Assembly: GCA_003956705.1 (NCBI GenBank)
Contig: QZCP01000439.1
Location: 1-36,695 of the forward strand
Direction of reading: 5' to 3'
DNA: 36,695 nt
DNA from: Brevipalpus yothersi
Taxonomy: Eukaryota > Arthropoda > Arachnida > Trombidiformes > Tenuipalpidae
Shown: one piece after another, positions 36,046 through 36,695 of the stretch
How positions within the stretch are numbered: the first letter of the stretch is position 1
Layout of the letters: each line of letters begins with the position of its first letter
Translations under genes and position numbers: made by a program
The notes under the pieces: model-generated
Databases searched by the model: none
Told to the model about the DNA's origin: nothing
Seen by the model: only the letters and a program-made list of their open reading frames with translations

Positions 36046-36049
<4 letters not shown>

Positions 36050-36091
<42 letters not shown>
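36050..36091. repeat. (GA)n microsatellite
   Basis: 42 bp pure GA; complementary to the array at 35886-35939. Confidence 0.97.
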
Positions 36092-36094
<3 letters not shown>

Positions 36095-36617
36095 ATGAGC
36101 AAACTGAGCATCAAAAATTGTAAAGAAAACTACACCGAATTGTCGATTGTAGCAGATTCTTGGTGATGATGAGAGGAGTTGATGTAGTTGAGTGTGGTAG
36201 TGATAGTAGTAATAGTGTTGGTTTGTGATTAACAAATTGCTTACAAAAGTAAGTACCGAAGAAGGAAGCGCTTCTTGGGGCTAAATGAATATTTTTCTCT
36301 AACACACACAAACATATGTTCTATTCACCTTCTAGTCAAGTCATGCATATCAGGAGAACCTCTTGCATATTAAATTTCAGGTATGCAAAGTTTTTGTGAA
36401 AATTTTTGAGAGACAAGGTAGGAGAGAGAATTTTTGGGAAAAAGCGGGTATTGTAAGTAAAAGAGGAGAGAAAAAAAAATCACAATAAGGAGTGACAAAT
36501 TGTTGTATTTGTTATCATCATCATGTGTGTGGTCGATTCGATTCTGTATTTTCTCTTTTGTCTTATTCAGATTTTCTTGCTAGTTTACTGTTCAAATAGT
36601 TAGCATAACTCTTGCAG

Positions 36618-36619
<2 letters not shown>

Positions 36620-36695
<76 letters not shown>
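36620..36695. repeat. (TC)n microsatellite at right window edge
   Basis: 76 bp pure TC, cut off by the window end. Confidence 0.98.

Larger units (their letters stand above)
26451..36049. other. Gene-poor AT-rich region with GA/TC arrays
   Basis: I see no convincing gene. The open frames are short, AT-biased or repeat-derived (for example 31092-31361 with an ATG but no family resemblance). Notable items are the arrays listed separately, a 14-bp palindrome at 32326-32339, and short CA/TG runs near 28911, 30630 and 33053. Confidence 0.5.

Noticed and set aside
1..36695. tRNA, rRNA, CRISPR arrays, bacterial operons, known arthropod microRNAs
   Set aside because: No tRNA B-box-like GGTTCRAATCC with a plausible cloverleaf, no rRNA words, no spaced direct repeats; none of the common microRNA seeds I looked for (let-7, bantam, miR-1, miR-2, miR-184) gave a full-length match by eye.

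Overview
This is a eukaryotic, AT-rich window that is mostly non-coding, with two recognisable protein-coding genes. It most likely comes from an arthropod. The best evidence is a complete neuropeptide F receptor (NPFR), a protostome member of the NPY-receptor family, whose core closely resembles insect NPFRs. GT-AG introns, poly-His/poly-Ala/Gly-Asn tracts in the proteins and heavy microsatellite content are all eukaryotic traits. I cannot name the species from the sequence.

Layout. From 1 to about 7.7 kb there is no supportable gene: AT-rich DNA is broken up by (GA)n/(TC)n microsatellites. From 7.7 to 8.77 kb lies the presumed 5' flank or leader of NPFR, rich in TC, CATC and CACA. The uninterrupted NPFR coding sequence is at 8767-10545 (+). 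After a 1.85 kb convergent gap comes a C2H2 zinc-finger gene on the minus strand, 16915 down to 12394. I model it as three coding exons (16915-16261, 13751-12958, 12825-12394) joined in frame across GT-AG introns of 2509 and 132 bp, giving a 626-residue protein. It has an N-terminal PIP-box-like motif, long disordered Gly/Asn/Ser/Ala/His tracts, and five zinc fingers with almost identical recognition helices. From about 17 kb to the end I see no convincing gene: more (GA)n/(TC)n arrays, a few GC-richer islands that may be transposon relics, a hAT-like terminus, a well-formed hairpin, and a diverged second copy of part of the zinc-finger gene's large intron.

The two genes are tail-to-tail and nothing in the sequence links their functions: one encodes a plasma-membrane peptide receptor, the other a presumed nuclear DNA-binding protein. 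The most interesting observations are the PIP-degron-like motif at the N-terminus of a transcription-factor-like protein, the uniform zinc-finger array (predicted to read repeated NAA triplets), the last finger being split by a short retainable intron, and the microsatellite landscape, in which long arrays are absent from the coding region and both window ends lie inside such arrays. I did not find a convincing new multi-gene system.
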